From Pseudomonas luteola NBRC 103146 (lineage in GTDB: Bacteria; Pseudomonadota; Gammaproteobacteria; Pseudomonadales; Pseudomonadaceae): a DNA stretch of 64,000 bases. Below, piece after piece: positions 8,312-16,356 of this stretch. The notes below the pieces were generated by a model. The model ran no database searches. It was not told the DNA's origin and saw only the letters and a program-made list of their open reading frames with translations. The stretch is taken from the NCBI RefSeq assembly GCF_002091675.1, contig NZ_BDAE01000020.1, forward strand, positions 1 to 64,000, read 5' to 3'. The translations under genes and the position numbers were made by a program. The stretch's first letter is position 1, and each line of letters opens with the position of its first letter.

Positions 8312-8362
8312 TTTTTGGCACTTTCCCAACTACTCACGAAACGAGGTTTAAGCGGTCTTGCC

Positions 8363-11341
8363 TTACTTGTGAATCACGATCAGGCGAGCATTCGCGCCGG
8401 TCGTGGCCAGCAGCTTTTTATCCATGAACGTATTGGCACCCAGCTGCTCGACGTCTGCGCCGTGCTGGTCTAGCCACTCACGGAACTGCACGGCCTTGGC
8501 ATCCTGGCCAATGAACACGCCTTCGCCCGCAATGGCCACCAGCCGCCCGCCAGGCTTAAGCATGCCGAACGCGCGCATGATGTGCGCGGCATCGCGGCGG
8601 TTGGAGAACGGTGGGTTCATGATAACGGCGTCATACTGCTTCTCAGGCGTGAAGCTATCGAAGTCATAATCGACAACGGTGTAGCCCTTGGCCGTGAGAA
8701 TGTCGCGCAGCTGGCTGGATATCTCGATCACGTCCACGTTCGCGCCCAGCGCCTTGGCCGCGTCAGCCAGGTTGCCGTTACCGGCTGACGGCTCTAGCAC
8801 GTCATCACCCTTCTTTATGCCCGCCAGGCGCGCCATACGCTCGGCCTCGGCCTTGGGCGTGGGGAAGAAGTCGATACCGACCTTTTGCCCAAGAATGGCC
8901 CGCTCAGCCTTGGCTATCGGGTCCTCAGCGCGTGCGCCTTCCGCAAATTGCAGGTACTCAGCCAGGGCCGCGCGCAACTCCTGGTTGGTTGTAATGCCGA
9001 TACGGCTTAGCCGGTTCAGCCTGGCCAGGGTTTCGACCTTGTACCAGCCAAGCTCGGCATCAGCCTCCTTCTTGCCGACCATGTCGCACAGCTGCTTATA
9101 GGTCTCCCAATCAATCAGCCGTGCATAGCGGATCTTTTCCGCAAGCTTGGGCGCGCCGCGCTTGCCTTTAATCAGCTCCAAGAGCTTGGCGCGACTGGTG
9201 CCGCCCCCTTCCATCGTCGGCTCTGGCAGCTTGGCGTAAGCAACGTGAGCGAGGTTGTACGGCTCCTTTTCTACCTTGTGAGCCTCATAGGAACTCATGC
9301 CGTGCGTCTTGTCCCGATGCGCCTCGTCACGGGCATAGCGCAAGCGCTCCTGTAGGGCCTCAACAGCCGCTTTACTGTCTACGCCTGCCAGGTGCGGGGC
9401 CTTGCCCTGCTCGATAGCGTCTGCCAGGTTGTTAATGGTCAGGGCAATGGCGCGGTCTTTCTCGGCGCGCTCCATGATGCTAGCGGCCATGCTGGCTCGA
9501 CGGTGCGTATTGGTTAGCCGGTCGGCATTGATTTCACTCTCAGCGCGGGCCAGCGTGCTGGCGGCGACCTGGCGCAGCTTGGCAACTTGCTCGGTCTTTT
9601 TGCGCTCGGCCCGCTCCTGCTCATTGGCCAGGCGGTCGGCTTCGGCTTGCTGGCGCTTGCGTTCGGCCTCGGCAGGGTCTACCGGCTCGGCGGGCGCAGT
9701 CTCGGCAGGCGCAACGCCCATCGACTCCAAGTGCTTTTCACGAATGAAATACCCGCCGTCCTTCTTGAACGTGTATTCATCGATAGCCTTGGCCTCGGCA
9801 TAGCTCAGGTCCTTGCGCACAATGCCGCGCAGAGTCTTGCCGCGCCCTGTTACGTGCTCGATGACCTCATAGGCAGGCGTGCTGGTCTCGGGCTCGGGCT
9901 CAACCTCGGGCGTTGGAGCGGGCTCGTCGGTCTTTTCCTCTCTGCCAGGCCAAGGCAGCTTCTTGAGTTTGGCCGCCTCCTCATAGCCGCCAATGTTTGC
10001 TACGGCAGGGTTATAGAGCACAACCGTGATAGCGCCTGGTTGCAAAATCCAGCCTTCTGGCGAGTTGGGCTCAACGAACGCCACACCGTCATAACCGGCA
10101 TCGACTACGCGCTGGCGCAGTTCGTTACCGTTAGTGATGTTTGTCACCAGCGCCAGCAAGTCTGCCGGTGCATCAGGGCCGGTTAAGTCGATCACGCGCG
10201 CTGCTGCGGACAGGGACACATCCAGGACGACACCGCCATCCTCTAAAATTCGCTCCTCCTCCGTGCCGCTGCCTTCCTCAATCTTGGTAAGCATCTTGAC
10301 AGCAGACGCGCCCGCAAAGAATCGGGCATAGCCACGCTGGTCGGTCGTCAGGTAGAAGCCTGCACCCTGGTGGTCGAAGTTGCCGCCTTTGCGATGGCCT
10401 GTTTCGTACTGCGTAAACGGCAGGCCAGTGCCGTGATACAGCGGGCGCGGGGCGAATAGCGGGTACTCTGGCGCAGCTGTAGGTTCCTGGCTCTGCCGCC
10501 ATTCGATATAGCGGTTTAGCTTGGCTCTAGTGTCGGCAGTCTGCCTTGCCCCTTCGGCGGCCACGGCTGGCGCAGTACGACGCCCGCCGTCGCTCATCTC
10601 GCGGCGGGCAGCGCGTTGCAGTGACTCTATATCTCCACCTAGCTTGTCACGCATAGCGATAAGCTCAGGCAAGCTTAAATGCTTCCAGCGAGCTTGCGAC
10701 TCGGCAAGCTCGTCGCGGTTGGCCTTCTCGAATCGCTGCTCAGCCGTCAGGCGATCCTCCGGCCTGGCCTTCCAGTAGGCTTGCGTTGCGCGCTCGACCG
10801 CGTCGGCCTTAGAGTTGGCGGTAAAGAAGCCGCTAGCCTCTATGCTGTGCTTGTACTTCCAGGTATCGCCCCATTGTTTGAGCAAGTTCAAGTCGATCAG
10901 CTCGGCTTCGGAGACCTGTGCAGGCGTCTCCTTTTCTGCGCGCGCCTTGTCTTGCAGCTTGTACGTGACGGCCCAGGACAGGGCCTCAAGCTTCTTACGG
11001 CCTTTCTTGTCGTAGAGGTTAATGGTCGGCTGACCATTTTCCAGGTAGCGACCTTTCTCGTCTCGCGGGTTTAGGTGCTCGCGCTCAACCTGCTCGCGCA
11101 GCTGCTTAAGCTGGTCTAGTGAGTAGTCCGAAAGCTTGACGGCGTCCCAGCCAAAGTTTTTAAGCCGCTCCGGCTCAGGCTCAACCGGCTTAGGAGCCTG
11201 GCCACCCAGCTGCTGTATCAGCATTGTGATACGGCGGGCGATCCCGACACGCGCCAGCGCGGAAGCCCCGCTAAGGGCCTCCTTCTCTTTGGCAAGCTCA
11301 GCAGACAGACGAATCCGCTGCATTACAGATAGGTCTGTCAT
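8363..11341 (-). CDS. polyvalent protein: ADP-ribosyltransferase plus N6-adenine DNA methyltransferase (DdrB/DarB-like)
   Basis: A 992-residue protein. Residues 1-46 share a helical tag with the proteins at 11338 and 14251. Residues about 298-460 form an ART domain: PLYHGTG, then GNFDHQGAGFYLTTDQRGYARFFAG, and GYDGVAFVEPNSPEGWILQPGAI near the end. Residues about 495-545 (YEVIEHVTGRGKTLRG) match a domain common in large polyvalent anti-restriction proteins. Residues about 825-992 are a methyltransferase with motif I VLEPSAGNGNL and catalytic NPPF, preceded by DFFPTP. Such proteins travel in the head and protect entering DNA. A GGAGG site and an ATGA overlap with the previous gene indicate coupled translation. 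Confidence 0.85.
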   Translation of the reverse strand: MTDLSVMQRIRLSAELAKEKEALSGASALARVGIARRITMLIQQLGGQAPKPVEPEPERLKNFGWDAVKLSDYSLDQLKQLREQVEREHLNPRDEKGRYLENGQPTINLYDKKGRKKLEALSWAVTYKLQDKARAEKETPAQVSEAELIDLNLLKQWGDTWKYKHSIEASGFFTANSKADAVERATQAYWKARPEDRLTAEQRFEKANRDELAESQARWKHLSLPELIAMRDKLGGDIESLQRAARREMSDGGRRTAPAVAAEGARQTADTRAKLNRYIEWRQSQEPTAAPEYPLFAPRPLYHGTGLPFTQYETGHRKGGNFDHQGAGFYLTTDQRGYARFFAGASAVKMLTKIEEGSGTEEERILEDGGVVLDVSLSAAARVIDLTGPDAPADLLALVTNITNGNELRQRVVDAGYDGVAFVEPNSPEGWILQPGAITVVLYNPAVANIGGYEEAAKLKKLPWPGREEKTDEPAPTPEVEPEPETSTPAYEVIEHVTGRGKTLRGIVRKDLSYAEAKAIDEYTFKKDGGYFIREKHLESMGVAPAETAPAEPVDPAEAERKRQQAEADRLANEQERAERKKTEQVAKLRQVAASTLARAESEINADRLTNTHRRASMAASIMERAEKDRAIALTINNLADAIEQGKAPHLAGVDSKAAVEALQERLRYARDEAHRDKTHGMSSYEAHKVEKEPYNLAHVAYAKLPEPTMEGGGTSRAKLLELIKGKRGAPKLAEKIRYARLIDWETYKQLCDMVGKKEADAELGWYKVETLARLNRLSRIGITTNQELRAALAEYLQFAEGARAEDPIAKAERAILGQKVGIDFFPTPKAEAERMARLAGIKKGDDVLEPSAGNGNLADAAKALGANVDVIEISSQLRDILTAKGYTVVDYDFDSFTPEKQYDAVIMNPPFSNRRDAAHIMRAFGMLKPGGRLVAIAGEGVFIGQDAKAVQFREWLDQHGADVEQLGANTFMDKKLLATTGANARLIVIHK

Positions 11342-13866
11342 TCCATGTCCTCCAGTATCTCGGAGACACGAGCGACAATCTCGTCCTCCTCCTCGGGCGA
11401 GTCAAAAAAGCAAATAGGGATTAGCTCCATGACGCGCTGCGCCATGCGGGTACGGTCTGCGCCAGGGCTCGATTCGCGCAGGTTGCGCAGCACGTTGGCC
11501 AGCTCCTGGTTGGGCTCCATTGCGCCGAAAATTGAATCCAGTAGCGCAGGGTTGGCGCTGGCCTTCTCGAATACCTGCTCCGAACGGATGGCGTCGAAAA
11601 AGGCGTCGAACGCCTCATTGATGCGCGTTCGCTCCTCGCCCTCGGGATAGGGGTTCCACTGGATGCCCAGCAGCGCATCGTAGTGGTACTTGTTATCGGC
11701 GTAGATGCTCAGGTAGTCGTTTTTGCGGCCATCCTTGGCTAGCTTGTCCTCCAGATAGCTCTGGAAGGCCCGCGCGGCCAACTCGTGAGGCTCTGACCAG
11801 TATTTACCCTCTGAGCCGCCATCCAGGCGGACGGCCTCATAATAAAAGCTCGATACAGGGCGTCCGGTTTTGACCTGCACGTAATCTTCGCCATCGGGCG
11901 CGTAGTAGGCAGCGGCCAGCGTCACCCAGGCTTTGCAGTTGGCAATAGAGCGCTTGTCGTTGCGGTCCATGAAGTAGTCACGGATACCCTTGATAGCGGC
12001 CTCTGCATTGCCTGCATTCTTGATCGTGCGGGCCAGGCCGTTTGGGCTATACCCGTCAACGTTGTGCCTGGCGCGGGCGCGGTCCTTTTCCGTCACCTTG
12101 AACGTTTCTGTTAGGCGCTTATCACCACTGCGGAAGACGCCGCTTAACCGAATCATGGCATCCTGCACCACGCCTGGCGGTAAAGCGGACGGGTTAGCGC
12201 TGGCATAGTTGCGCGCCGGTCCCGCCTGGCCGGTCATCAGCTCCGCCAGCATGTCGTCGATGGCGTGGAAATACTCGTGGCCCAGCGCTCCGCCGCCGCC
12301 CATCTTCGTCAGGTTGATAACGCGGTGTACCGACTCATAGTGCGCCCGCGCTGCGCCGCCAAAGCCTGCGTTACCCTGCCCGCGCGCGCCGAATGCCATT
12401 GCCAGGCGACCGCCCAGGCCCACAGCCTTGGCATCGATGCCCAGGATATCGGACAGGTCAAGCATGGCCGCTGCGGTTTGCTCAGTGTGGAATTTGGCGC
12501 TATTGGGGTCTTTCTGCACCCAATTGCCGGTCTGCACGTCGCGGAAGTTGAGCAGGTCCTTAAGCGCGAAGGTTGAATCGACACTGACCTGGCGGCCACC
12601 GATACGCTCGTAACGCTCGGCAACCTTGAGCTGGAAATTGATCTCCTGGCGCTTGGCCCGCTTAACGACGGTGCGCTCCTTTTCCGACCAGCTCCAGTCA
12701 GTGATTTTCCCGTTCTTGGCGCGGGTCACATGACTGGCGAACGCATCAGAGCCCTTGTAACTGCGCCAATGCAGCAGCCCGAAAAAGCGCTCGCCAAAGG
12801 TCAGCCATCCGCGCGTAAGCTCGGATTCAAGAATGTTGCGGGTCTTGGCCGCCTCGGTAATGGCGCGCTGCTGCCGGTACAGGTCCTGTATCTGCCCATT
12901 GATTCCGCCAGAGAGGCGAATCGACCGGCCATTCTCGTCAGCCTTGGTCTCGTAAACATCCTTGTATTCAGGGTTAGCTTTATCCCAATCGATCAGCGCG
13001 TTTGTAGCGGCTTCAACAGCAGGCGTCAGCTTGTCGATATTGGCTTGCAGCTCGGGGTCTGGCTTCCACTTGCGACGAATGCGCGAATCCTGCTGGCGCT
13101 GGTACTCCCACAGGTCGCCGCGCACAGTGCTTAGGGCGTTTTCCAATACCGCTCGATCAGCCTTGAGCGCGCGCAGCTTCGCCGAAAGCGCGCCTATCTG
13201 GTCTTGTAGCGCCCGATAGTCGTCCGACTCCTCGGCATTGAGCTGCACACCCGAAAGCTCGTCCTTGATCTCCTCCAGCACGTCGGTAACTTCGCCAGGC
13301 GTGCGGCAGGTCTCCAGGCGGTCACGGATCGTCTGCAAGGCCGTGGCGTAGTCCTTGCGGGCGCGCGGCGTGTCAGCGCTTGGCTGCGGCGCGATAGAGG
13401 CATAGATACGGTCAATCAGGAACCCAGCAGCAGGGTCCATGCCGTCAGTCTTAAGCGCCTCCCAATCGACCTGCCCGAATAGGTTGCTTTTTACAATCAG
13501 CTCGGTCGCCAGGCGCGGGTTTTGCTCGATAGCAGACCAGTCCAGGTCGGTCGCCAGCAGGCGAGCACCAGAGTCGCGCGCGGCCCGAATTTGGTCCTGC
13601 GCAAGCTCCTTGCGGCTGGCAGCGATATAGCCGGTATCACGATAGCGGTAGTTAGGGGCGCTAGGGTCGTCAGATAAGCCGTCGTCCTCGACGTCTGCCG
13701 CTGGCGCATTCATGCCCAGGCGCTCCATAAGCTCGACCGCATCACGAGAGACGCGCACGCGCTCCAGTGGCTTCAAGTCGCTATTGAGCTGCTTGGTCTT
13801 GGCGGCAAGCGCGCCGTTAATGCGCACCCGCTCAAGCGGCGTTATCGCCGCGTCTAAGATAAACAT
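11338..13866 (-). CDS. polyvalent protein with LPD1-like metallopeptidase domain
   Basis: An 842-residue protein starting MFILDAAITPLERVRINGALA. After the N-terminal tag (about residues 1-50) comes a long charged, coiled-coil-rich middle. Residues about 424-545 match the large polyvalent protein-associated domain LPD1: DLSDILGIDAKAVGLGGRLAMAFGARG, then VINLTKMGGGGALGHEYFHAIDD with an HExxH zinc site at about 530-534. An upstream in-frame ATG at 13899 would add MSHCLTWRLLP; I prefer 13866 because the tag then aligns with the paralogue at 16194. Expected to be packaged and injected; the protease target is unknown. Confidence 0.75.
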   Translation of the reverse strand: MFILDAAITPLERVRINGALAAKTKQLNSDLKPLERVRVSRDAVELMERLGMNAPAADVEDDGLSDDPSAPNYRYRDTGYIAASRKELAQDQIRAARDSGARLLATDLDWSAIEQNPRLATELIVKSNLFGQVDWEALKTDGMDPAAGFLIDRIYASIAPQPSADTPRARKDYATALQTIRDRLETCRTPGEVTDVLEEIKDELSGVQLNAEESDDYRALQDQIGALSAKLRALKADRAVLENALSTVRGDLWEYQRQQDSRIRRKWKPDPELQANIDKLTPAVEAATNALIDWDKANPEYKDVYETKADENGRSIRLSGGINGQIQDLYRQQRAITEAAKTRNILESELTRGWLTFGERFFGLLHWRSYKGSDAFASHVTRAKNGKITDWSWSEKERTVVKRAKRQEINFQLKVAERYERIGGRQVSVDSTFALKDLLNFRDVQTGNWVQKDPNSAKFHTEQTAAAMLDLSDILGIDAKAVGLGGRLAMAFGARGQGNAGFGGAARAHYESVHRVINLTKMGGGGALGHEYFHAIDDMLAELMTGQAGPARNYASANPSALPPGVVQDAMIRLSGVFRSGDKRLTETFKVTEKDRARARHNVDGYSPNGLARTIKNAGNAEAAIKGIRDYFMDRNDKRSIANCKAWVTLAAAYYAPDGEDYVQVKTGRPVSSFYYEAVRLDGGSEGKYWSEPHELAARAFQSYLEDKLAKDGRKNDYLSIYADNKYHYDALLGIQWNPYPEGEERTRINEAFDAFFDAIRSEQVFEKASANPALLDSIFGAMEPNQELANVLRNLRESSPGADRTRMAQRVMELIPICFFDSPEEEDEIVARVSEILEDME

Positions 13867-13899
13867 AGGGAGTAATCGCCACGTTAAACAGTGGCTCAT
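13864..13899 (-). promoter_or_regulatory. conserved leader of polyvalent gene, copy A
   Basis: The 36 bases before and including the ATG at 13866 read GAGCCACTGTTTAACGTGGC then GATTACTCCCTATG, and are closely matched by the leader at 16192-16225. Neither leader has a good Shine-Dalgarno sequence for the main ATG. Both begin with ATGAGCCA, a possible leader start: here in frame with the gene, in the other copy followed by a TGA stop. Confidence 0.55.
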
Positions 13900-13942
13900 A
13901 CTCCCCTAGTTAAAGACTGCCTTTCGGCGAGGCTTTCCGGCG

Positions 13943-14254
13943 CTACGCCGTCTTGGTCAGGTCCGACAAGGTGCGGTCGTACAGCTCGCTCGTCATGCTA
14001 ATTGTAGTCTCTGCATCCGGCATGACGGAGATTCCGTAGCGGTCGGCTTCGATCAGGGTCAGCAGGTCTACCGGCTGGACATTTTCAGCCGATAGCAGTC
14101 GCCCAAACCGGCCCGTTTGCACGGTCATGTCCAGGTAGTCGGCAAAATAGTCAATGGCAGACTGCTTGCCCGAATACTCGACCGGCGCGCTTTCATCCTC
14201 GGCCCACTGCGCGCAAGCGACGCCGTAGGGGGTCAAAATATCGTACTTCGTCAT
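13943..14254 (-). CDS. small acidic protein between polyvalent genes, unknown
   Basis: A 103-residue acidic protein (MTKYDILTPYGVACAQWAEDE). Its ATG overlaps the stop of the 647-residue gene (ATGA). No domain recognised. Small acidic proteins beside injected proteins may act as chaperones, but that is inference. A GGAAAG element follows four bases after its stop. Confidence 0.5.
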   Translation of the reverse strand: MTKYDILTPYGVACAQWAEDESAPVEYSGKQSAIDYFADYLDMTVQTGRFGRLLSAENVQPVDLLTLIEADRYGISVMPDAETTISMTSELYDRTLSDLTKTA

Positions 14255-16194
14255 TCATTTTCTCCCCGTTCTTGGCGCAGGTATTTGGCCAGCGACGTAA
14301 TGCTTTTACGCGGATTGCGCACACCGTCGCCTACAAAGAGCGCTTGGTACGCATTATAGGGCGTCAGGCCCATGTTACGGCAGTAGCAGATTAGCACCTT
14401 GACCATATCAAGCGAATCGTGAATCGTTGCGCGCATTGGCGAAGAATCGTTATTGAATGGCATATGCAGCACCATATAGCCCTTGCTTGCTCGCTTGGTA
14501 GCCTCGTTGCGGAACGATCCTGAAAACACCCTATAGTCGCCGCTCTCACCCACAAACGTAGCGCGCGACTTCTCGCCCAGCACGGTACGCTTGAGGTAGT
14601 AAGTGATGCTCCCGTAGTCCTCCTGCATAACGTCCCACCAGTCGGTTTTATCAAGCGTCACCTCGGCGGCCACGTACTTGATATCCTTGGTAATCTGCTT
14701 TTCAAGTCTTGCAGCCTCCCTGGCTTCTTCGGCGGCCTTTTCGCGCAGGGCCTTAACATGCTCCTCCTGGTAGTCGCGCCTGGCCTGCATGACGGGCGTC
14801 AGCTCGCTGGTGAGATAGCCCGATACCAGCGCGAACATTTCAGGGTCTAGCGCTGCAAGCTTGGCGGCATCGGTCGGCGTGGCCAGCATCTCAATGCCCA
14901 TCGAAAAGACTTCGGTAAGTCCGCCAGGGTAGATTTTGCCGATATAGGGATGCAGGAAACTATCCTTGTACGCGATTTCGTCCGCATTGAACTGGTCTGT
15001 GTTCATTAGGGAGTTAATCGTGTAACGGGTCGTGCTCTCGCGGCGCTTGACTAGAAAGCCATTAGCAGCGGCCATTGCGATAGGGTCGGATTCGATCAGG
15101 TGAGAAAGCTCATGGAACAGGGTTTTGCGGTCAAAGCGCGCGCCTACGTTAATGCGCTTCTCGCCTGCCAGCGACTCTATATTCTCGGCATGGGCGCGGG
15201 CATCCGAAAATATAAACGTGACCGCTGAAACCTTGCCGCCAGTGAGCCGGTAATAGTCCGCCATGTCCGCAAGAAACGCCTCCCTTGCGTACCCCGCCCG
15301 ACTCATGGCGTCGGCGGCGGCCTTCTCAATCACCTGGCTGGCTGCCCAGCTCTCGGCCTGTGCCTGCGTGACCGGAGAGGCCGCTCTAATCGCGTCCAGG
15401 ACGTGTTCACCCTCCGACGCTACCTGGTCACGCGCCTGGCGCTTGTAATCCTCCAGAGTCGCGCCGTAGGCGTCCCACTGCGCTTTCATCTCGTCATGGT
15501 CGGCGCGGTAGCGGTCCTCATGGGCCTGGCGCTGCTCAATGATCTTAGCAATAAGCGCTTTGCTTGCCTCACTGCCGTCATGCTCCCTTAGCAGGCGGCG
15601 GTGCTCCTCCAGTAAGGCTGCCGACTCCTCTTTAAAGTTCGCATTGCGGGCCTTGATGGCCTCATACAGGCGCATGTACTCAGGGTCAGCCATTGGGCTC
15701 TTTTGCATACGCGCCAGGGCATCATTGATCTGACCGGCCACCGCCTCGCTGTGAACGCCCGTTATCACGCCACGGCCTGCATACTCGTTATAGGCCGCCT
15801 CATAGAGCGCATCGCGCGCGCCTGGCTCCTTGACTGCCTGGCGCGCAATAGCTGCCGCCTGCGTGGCCGCCTCACTCGCGCCAAGGTATGACGCCATGTT
15901 AGCCAGGTTATGGGCCTCAAACGGCACCAGGGCGCTTGGCAGCTCATGCAGACCGCTGGCAAGGTACGCTTCAAGGCTGGCGCGTGCCGTTTCCTTGTCG
16001 CCATAGGGTAGCGTGACCGTAGCAGGCGGCGCGCCTGCCGATACGCCAAGCTTGTCCAGCAAGGCAACCGCTTCACGCGCCAGGCGTAGGCGCTCCAGAG
16101 CCTTGAGTTGCCCCTTAAGCAGCATCGCAAGCTTTGCCAGTGCGCCGCCAATCTTTACCCGCTCGCGCGGCGAAACTGAATCCAGTAGATACAT
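14251..16194 (-). CDS. polyvalent protein with HELSH zinc metallopeptidase domain
   Basis: A 647-residue protein starting MYLLDSVSPRERVKIGGALA; residues 1-50 align without gaps to the tags of the two neighbouring large proteins. The middle (about 100-310) is helical and charged. A zincin-type site HELSH lies at 361-365 after GARFDRKTLF, with a possible third ligand Glu at about 428 in GGLTEVFSMGIEML. The C-terminal 130 residues (from about 515) form another domain ending in NPRKSITSLAKYLRQERGENE. The likely role is an injected protease, acting on host proteins; the substrate cannot be read from sequence. Confidence 0.7.
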   Translation of the reverse strand: MYLLDSVSPRERVKIGGALAKLAMLLKGQLKALERLRLAREAVALLDKLGVSAGAPPATVTLPYGDKETARASLEAYLASGLHELPSALVPFEAHNLANMASYLGASEAATQAAAIARQAVKEPGARDALYEAAYNEYAGRGVITGVHSEAVAGQINDALARMQKSPMADPEYMRLYEAIKARNANFKEESAALLEEHRRLLREHDGSEASKALIAKIIEQRQAHEDRYRADHDEMKAQWDAYGATLEDYKRQARDQVASEGEHVLDAIRAASPVTQAQAESWAASQVIEKAAADAMSRAGYAREAFLADMADYYRLTGGKVSAVTFIFSDARAHAENIESLAGEKRINVGARFDRKTLFHELSHLIESDPIAMAAANGFLVKRRESTTRYTINSLMNTDQFNADEIAYKDSFLHPYIGKIYPGGLTEVFSMGIEMLATPTDAAKLAALDPEMFALVSGYLTSELTPVMQARRDYQEEHVKALREKAAEEAREAARLEKQITKDIKYVAAEVTLDKTDWWDVMQEDYGSITYYLKRTVLGEKSRATFVGESGDYRVFSGSFRNEATKRASKGYMVLHMPFNNDSSPMRATIHDSLDMVKVLICYCRNMGLTPYNAYQALFVGDGVRNPRKSITSLAKYLRQERGENE

Positions 16195-16225
16195 AGAGTA
16201 ATGGCCAGGTTAATCAATGGCTCAT
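16192..16225 (-). promoter_or_regulatory. conserved leader of polyvalent gene, copy B
   Basis: GAGCCATTGATTAACCTGGC followed by CATTACTCTATG precedes the start at 16194 and matches the leader at 13864-13899 at most positions. A leader ATG here gives a three-codon frame (MSH, stop). Confidence 0.55.
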
Positions 16226-16240
16226 CATCCACCAGGCTGT

Positions 16241-16253
16241 GCAAGTGGCTTGC
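16241..16253. repeat. 13-bp palindrome variant GCAAGTGGCTTGC
   Basis: One-base variant of the dispersed palindrome, located between a terminator and the start of the metallopeptidase gene. Confidence 0.6.
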
Positions 16254-16271
16254 GTTCACTTTCCGGCAGGC

Positions 16272-16302
16272 AAAAAAAAGGCCCGCCATACAGCGAGCCT
16301 TT
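16272..16302 (-). terminator. rho-independent terminator after the 1169-residue gene
   Basis: On the minus strand AGGCTCGC pairs with GCGGGCCT (one G-T pair) around TGTATG and is followed by eight T. It lies 55 bases after the stop at 16357 and would end the transcript of the upstream operon before the metallopeptidase gene. Confidence 0.8.
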
Positions 16303-16356
16303 AATGTTTGGCTTTCCTTAGCCCGTCACCAGTGAGCCATTAACGCCCGCTGGAAA

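Noticed and set aside
14251-16194. Metallopeptidase gene as part of a toxin-antitoxin pair with the small gene at 13943
   Set aside because: The leader, tag and neighbours match a cargo cluster; nothing in the small gene resembles an antitoxin.
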